NCBI GenBank assembly: GCA_027314795.1 | Contig: DAHVAE010000026.1 | Span: forward strand, 1 to 9,605 | Length of the DNA: 9,605 nucleotides | Direction of reading: 5' to 3' | From: Candidatus Saccharimonadota bacterium | GTDB lineage: Bacteria > Patescibacteriota > Saccharimonadia > Saccharimonadales > UBA4665 | Part shown: piece after piece, positions 6,111 through 9,605 of the stretch | How positions within the stretch are numbered: the first letter of the stretch is position 1 | Layout: each line of letters opens with the position of its first letter | Notes under the pieces: generated by a model | What the model was told of the DNA's origin: nothing | Seen by the model: the letters and a program-made list of their open reading frames with translations, nothing else | Database searches by the model: none | Translations under genes and position numbers: made by a program

Positions 6111-7819
6111 GGCCTAGCCCGAGTACGAAACTTGGCGGTTGTACTCATCGTCCGCATAAGCGCATTCATACATTTCGTGAAGCCTCTAACCCCACCTTGG
6201 TAAAATACATACCTAGACTTCCACTTTGGTTCATACTTATTTTTAAACCTGTAAAGACCGCTGAATGAATAAAATCGATCACCGTTAGCAAAAGCAAAGC
6301 TAAGTAAATTGCTAATCAGCCCCTTATCTTCACTACGATCCAAGCCAACTAAAGGAGTAAAACCTAAATTCAACCGCTTATATCCAGACTCCAGCAAGCT
6401 TTGACAGAGGTTTACTAACAGATAATCATTGACGTTACCGAGTGCATGATTAGACGATCTAAGTAAGTCATAGGTAGCTTCTTCTTTGTCGAACTCGGCG
6501 GGCACTAAATTAATAAACGCCTGAATAGTCCCAGCTGCGTCTCTAGCTACTGCGACTTCACACATTGACATATATTGTTCAGAAAAGTAGCCCATAGCAT
6601 AGCCCCTTTCCACATGATTGCCTCTAGATAACCACTGATCTGAAACTTCCTTAAGTCTAGCTAGTACTGCCTGATGATGGCGCGGAGTAAGTAGCTCAAA
6701 AGTATAACCTTGTTTATTAAAGCGAGAGATGATGTTCCTGAAGTACTTGTCCTTAATGGTTTCAGAAGTAAAAGTATATAAATCAACAACTGCTTCTTCG
6801 CCAATCTTTTGCATACTAAAGTCTAAGCCATCGTAGATTTCTTTTAGAGATTTGTCGGCATGAATAATGGCTGGGCGCCAATCATTACCCCAACAAACAT
6901 ATTGAAACTCGCTTAGTAGTTGTTTAAAGCGAGCACTTTTACCGGCCGGCCCGCCTAACACTAATGCCACTCCTCTATGTACATGAAAAGCTAAACCGCT
7001 TTTGCCGGATGAATCAAAGAAATATTGTTTATCTTGCGGCCATAGCTTGAAGAAGTCCTCGCTAATGGCATCATGTTGGGTATTAAGCAGCTCGATAAAT
7101 TTCTCTCTAGAGACATGCTGATCACCAAATCGAGCCCGAAGAGGCTGAACAAAAGCAATAAGCACATATAAAACAGCAAAGACTGTAACAAAAGTCAGCG
7201 AATCGCTAAATAACGTAGCTTTATCTGTATAGGATACTAGCGGCTGGTTAGTTGTTAGGTTAAACTGGTCAACCGTATAGTGCATAGCCGCTGGAATTGA
7301 CAGCCGATGATGAAAGCCGTCCTTGCCCAATATATGGTACCCGAGCGTACCATAAATAAACGTGACGAATAAGATTATTAGGGATAAGAAAATAGCTGAC
7401 TGGAAACCCTGGCTATCGCTTCTAACTACAAATTTACGTCGGTTGATAAACAATAGAAGCAGTATGACTAATGGTAATACTATAGTCCGAAGGATTGCTA
7501 CCGCCAACAAACGATGTCTAGCTCTTAAAATATCTGTAAGTCCCTCAAGACTAGCTCCTAAATAAAAGGCATAAGCTACAGCCGTAGCAATAAAGGCACT
7601 ACGCTTACGTCTGCCAAGCATGGAACTTAAGTAAATAAGCGTTAAGCCAACTAACAGAGATATGTATAAGGACAGCGAGTTAATATGCCGGTGCCTTAAG
7701 ACCACTAAATCAACAACGCTTAGGATAACTATAAAAGCCCCATGACAAAGAACCACGATGGATACTAATCGAGGACCAAATATTTCACTGAAGTGTTTGT
7801 CGGTATTTTTAACATTCAT
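6107..7819 (-). CDS. MprF-like aminoacyl-phosphatidylglycerol synthase (DUF2156 domain)
   Basis: This 570-residue membrane enzyme probably moves an amino acid, such as lysine or alanine, from charged tRNA to phosphatidylglycerol, which lowers surface charge and protects against cationic peptides. About six hydrophobic segments lie within residues 17-225 (roughly 17-40, 48-68, 74-95, 105-125, 140-164, 206-226). The cytoplasmic catalytic domain (about 240-555) shows family landmarks: VSDQWLSRG with ERGYAMGYF (392-412), AFINLVPAEFD (434-444), NLGFTPLVGLD (484-494), and FKNKYEPKW (525-533). Full-length MprF has about 14 membrane helices and 840 residues, so the flippase part is reduced or absent. 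The donor amino acid cannot be read from sequence. No Shine-Dalgarno sequence precedes the ATG. It stands alone, divergent from dcd and convergent with rplA. Confidence 0.85.
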   Translation of the reverse strand: MNVKNTDKHFSEIFGPRLVSIVVLCHGAFIVILSVVDLVVLRHRHINSLSLYISLLVGLTLIYLSSMLGRRKRSAFIATAVAYAFYLGASLEGLTDILRARHRLLAVAILRTIVLPLVILLLLFINRRKFVVRSDSQGFQSAIFLSLIILFVTFIYGTLGYHILGKDGFHHRLSIPAAMHYTVDQFNLTTNQPLVSYTDKATLFSDSLTFVTVFAVLYVLIAFVQPLRARFGDQHVSREKFIELLNTQHDAISEDFFKLWPQDKQYFFDSSGKSGLAFHVHRGVALVLGGPAGKSARFKQLLSEFQYVCWGNDWRPAIIHADKSLKEIYDGLDFSMQKIGEEAVVDLYTFTSETIKDKYFRNIISRFNKQGYTFELLTPRHHQAVLARLKEVSDQWLSRGNHVERGYAMGYFSEQYMSMCEVAVARDAAGTIQAFINLVPAEFDKEEATYDLLRSSNHALGNVNDYLLVNLCQSLLESGYKRLNLGFTPLVGLDRSEDKGLISNLLSFAFANGDRFYSFSGLYRFKNKYEPKWKSRYVFYQGGVRGFTKCMNALMRTMSTTAKFRTRARP

Positions 7820-7831
7820 GTGATACAGACT

Positions 7832-7837
7832 ATTGTA
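7832..7837 (-). promoter_or_regulatory. Possible -10 box of the MprF-like gene
   Basis: The minus strand reads TACAAT 12 nt before the ATG at 7819. The leader would be only about 6 nt, and no Shine-Dalgarno sequence is visible. No good -35 or TGn extension is present, so this is tentative. Confidence 0.3.
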
Positions 7838-7910
7838 CTAGAGACGTAAGCAGTTTTTAAATCCAGATAATCTCATCATTTTGCCTAAAAAAACACATCA
7901 TGTTTATGCT

Positions 7911-7938
7911 TTGATAATTACGGTGTCTCAACTACAAT
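7911..7938 (+). promoter_or_regulatory. Promoter of the dcd-tmk operon
   Basis: TTGATA (7911-7916), a 16-bp spacer and TACAAT (7933-7938) resemble a vegetative promoter. Transcription would start near 7945, leaving a leader of about 27 nt with GGAGG at 7954-7958. The rest of the divergent gap (7820-7910) shows only an A-rich stretch near 7888-7894. Confidence 0.6.
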
Positions 7939-7960
7939 ATATTCAGCAATTTTGGAGGTA

Positions 7961-7977
7961 CGACATAAAGTATGTCG
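7961..7977 (+). promoter_or_regulatory. Hairpin enclosing the dcd start codon
   Basis: CGACATA (7961-7967) and TATGTCG (7971-7977) are perfect complements around a 3-nt loop. The ATG (7972-7974) lies in the right arm. The ribosome binding site GGAGG ends 13 nt before the ATG, a long spacing that the hairpin could shorten or that it could block. As DNA, the same palindrome could be an operator. Confidence 0.5.
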
Positions 7978-8685
7978 GTATTCAGTAACACACAAATCAA
8001 ACAAGCTATTGATAGTGGCCACATTATTTGTCATCCTTTTAATCCCAAGCATATAGCCCACGCATCGCTTGATATTACCTTAGGCTTTTACTACTACCGT
8101 ATCGAAAAACACAATGAACGTAACCTTTATAACCCGTTTGATAGAGAAGACGTTGAAAGATACTTTGATGGTCCATATAAAGCCATGCCCCATTCCGAAT
8201 GGGCAGCCCTTAATGGGTCACAGCTAGTTGCTAACATCCCGGCCGACCATCCAGTAATTAGCCTGAAACCGCAAGAGAGAATCCTGACTCACACCCATGA
8301 GTTTTTTGGCATTGTGCCGCCAGGAGCTTACGAGCTTAAGTCTCGATCGAGCTGGGGTAGAAATGGTGTAGCCGTCTGCTTTGATGCCGGTTGGGTTGAC
8401 CCGGGTTACATCAACCGCTTAACGCTTGAGATATATAACCTTAACGAAAGAGAGAGCGTCTTGCTTCCAGTTGGTGAACGCATAGCCCAAGCGGTCTTTC
8501 ATGAGACCGGTCCCGTTGAAGGCAGCTATGGTGAAGGACGAGACAATGGCTTTAGCGGCAAGTACCAGCAAGGAACTGACCTAGAAACCATTATAAAAAC
8601 CTGGGCGCCAGATAAGATGCTACCGATGTCATATAAGGATAGCCGTGAACTGCCGGTAAAAATTGAAGGCTTGCCTTACGATTAG
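7972..8685 (+). CDS. dcd: dCTP deaminase (dUTPase-fold family)
   Basis: The enzyme converts dCTP to dUTP, the precursor of dUMP for thymidylate synthesis; some family members also cleave dUTP to dUMP. The protein has 237 residues against about 190 in E. coli Dcd. Family landmarks are HASLDITLG (30-38), KSRSSWGRNGV (123-133), DAGWVDPGY (138-146), LTLEIYN with the expected catalytic Glu153, GERIAQ (168-173) and GKYQQG (196-201). Extra length comes from a segment at about 45-95 and a C-terminal tail after 201. Whether it is mono- or bifunctional cannot be judged. No in-frame start exists upstream because a TAA lies at 7966-7968. It is followed 8 nt later by the thymidylate kinase gene, whose ribosome binding site overlaps the dcd stop. 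Confidence 0.9.
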   Translation: MSVFSNTQIKQAIDSGHIICHPFNPKHIAHASLDITLGFYYYRIEKHNERNLYNPFDREDVERYFDGPYKAMPHSEWAALNGSQLVANIPADHPVISLKPQERILTHTHEFFGIVPPGAYELKSRSSWGRNGVAVCFDAGWVDPGYINRLTLEIYNLNERESVLLPVGERIAQAVFHETGPVEGSYGEGRDNGFSGKYQQGTDLETIIKTWAPDKMLPMSYKDSRELPVKIEGLPYD

Positions 8686-8693
8686 GACACAAT

Positions 8694-9605
8694 ATGAGCA
8701 GACCAGGTAAATACATTGTCATTGAAGGACCAGAAGGTGTCGGTAAAACAACTCAGATTGCAGAGCTTGGTAGACGTCTGGCTGCCGCCAACCTACCTTA
8801 TCGGCTATTAAGAGAACCAGACAGTCAATCGGACTTAACAGCTCGGGCTATCCGCCAGCTAACTCAAGATCCAAGGTACCCCATGAACACCAGAACCGAA
8901 GTCCTGTTATACAATGCAGCTCGCTCTCAAAGCCTGCAAGTCATAAAACAAAGTATTGAACAAGGCATAATCTGTGTTGTTGACCGCAACTACTTAACTA
9001 CACTTGCCGTCCAATACTATGGTCGCGGAGACGTCACGGACTACAACACCATGAATAGCATTATTAGCTTTGCTGTCGGCGGCATTGAGCCCGACCTTTG
9101 TATTGTTTTAGACGCCTCGGCCCAAACCCTAAAAGAACGCACCACGGCCAGACATCACGGCGAGCGTTTCGATAACTTAGATATTGAAATGCTTGAACGT
9201 ATCCGCGCCGGCTATCTCTGGGAAGCTAAGCAGCGTGGTTTACCGGTGGTTTTTGCGACTGAAGAACCATACATGGTCGCAGACAAGATCTGGAAATTAG
9301 TTGCTGAAACATTGGCAGAAAGAGGTTCAAAAAGCCTATCTGCCAGCAGCCAGCCAACATCCGTAGCCGAGATTATCAACAAAGCGCCAATTAAAACAGA
9401 ACCTAAAGTTCAAGCCGCAGCCGAAGAGGTTACTAAAGAACTATTAATAAAAAACGAGGATGGTAGTTACAGCTTAACTAACGAGGGCAAGGAATACCTA
9501 GATAAAGTTGTTACCAACTCAACCGGTGATGTTTATGTTTTTAATTCGGAACTAACCCCCATTACTATTGCTGCTGCCATGGCCAGGCTTAGCCGTCGCG
9601 GAGAC
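8694..9605 (+). CDS. tmk: Thymidylate kinase, probably fused to ThyX (cut by window end)
   Basis: The frame is open for 304 codons and has no stop before the window ends. Residues 1-210 are a dTMP kinase, which makes dTDP: P-loop IEGPEGVGKTT (10-20), LLREPDS (38-44), VVDRN (95-99, with Asn where Tyr is common), LAVQYYG (104-110), and a lid region ERTTARHHGERFDN (148-161). Kinases of this family normally stop near residue 210. Here an Ala/Pro/Lys linker (about 211-245) follows, then LIKNEDGSYSLTNEGKEYL (251-269), then VYVFNSELTPITIAAAMARL (280-299), ending at RRGD. That last stretch resembles the start of ThyX, the flavin-dependent thymidylate synthase, as I recall it from Saccharibacteria; this is inference, and the ThyX catalytic motif lies outside the window. 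AGGA (8684-8687) precedes the ATG by 6 nt and overlaps the dcd stop. Confidence 0.88.
   Translation, partial: MSRPGKYIVIEGPEGVGKTTQIAELGRRLAAANLPYRLLREPDSQSDLTARAIRQLTQDPRYPMNTRTEVLLYNAARSQSLQVIKQSIEQGIICVVDRNYLTTLAVQYYGRGDVTDYNTMNSIISFAVGGIEPDLCIVLDASAQTLKERTTARHHGERFDNLDIEMLERIRAGYLWEAKQRGLPVVFATEEPYMVADKIWKLVAETLAERGSKSLSASSQPTSVAEIINKAPIKTEPKVQAAAEEVTKELLIKNEDGSYSLTNEGKEYLDKVVTNSTGDVYVFNSELTPITIAAAMARLSRRGD

Noticed and set aside
1..9605. CRISPR arrays, insertion sequences, tRNA or rRNA genes
   Set aside because: No regularly spaced repeats, transposase-like proteins, paired terminal repeats or tRNA/rRNA landmarks were seen on reading both strands.

Overview
The window reads as a compact, moderately AT-rich bacterial chromosome with short intergenic gaps. 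It uses the standard genetic code, with TAA, TAG and TGA all serving as stops. I place it, by inference only, in the Candidate Phyla Radiation (Patescibacteria), most likely Saccharibacteria (TM7). The reasons are the terminally extended SecE and L1 proteins, a thymidylate kinase that appears to be the front half of a thymidylate kinase-ThyX fusion, and starts without a ribosome binding site close behind -10 boxes. No 16S or other decisive phylogenetic marker is present.

Layout from left to right. Positions 1-56 hold a perfect 10-bp inverted repeat and a -10-like box. A soluble PAS-domain histidine kinase follows (57-1163, +), then a hypoxanthine-phosphoribosyltransferase-like protein with a degenerate active-site loop (about 1206-1775, +). 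Convergent to these is a membrane-bound family 2 glycosyltransferase (1787-3298, -). Positions 3299-3410 are a divergent promoter region; its rightward promoter is followed at once by a terminator-like hairpin and then the secE ribosome binding site. The secE-nusG-rplK-rplA operon (3411-5848, +) makes the SecE translocase subunit, the NusG elongation factor and the L11 and L1 proteins of the 50S stalk region. It ends at a likely intrinsic terminator, with no rplJ-rplL following in this window. An MprF-like aminoacyl-phospholipid synthase lies convergent (6107-7819, -), possibly trailed by a small frameshifted reading frame.

After a second divergent promoter region (7820-7971) come dcd (7972-8685, +) and a thymidylate kinase ORF (8694 to the window end, +) that is still open at the right edge. 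This last pair is a deoxythymidylate supply module. Dcd deaminates dCTP and the kinase domain phosphorylates dTMP. The C-terminal part, cut by the window edge, looks like the beginning of the flavin-dependent thymidylate synthase ThyX, which would supply the missing dUMP-to-dTMP step.

The parts most worth a second look are the hairpin in the secE-nusG leader, the hairpin that encloses the dcd start codon, the N-terminal nucleic-acid-binding-like extension of L1, the loss of catalytic acids in the phosphoribosyltransferase, and the kinase-ThyX fusion. No CRISPR array, insertion sequence, tRNA or rRNA gene was seen.
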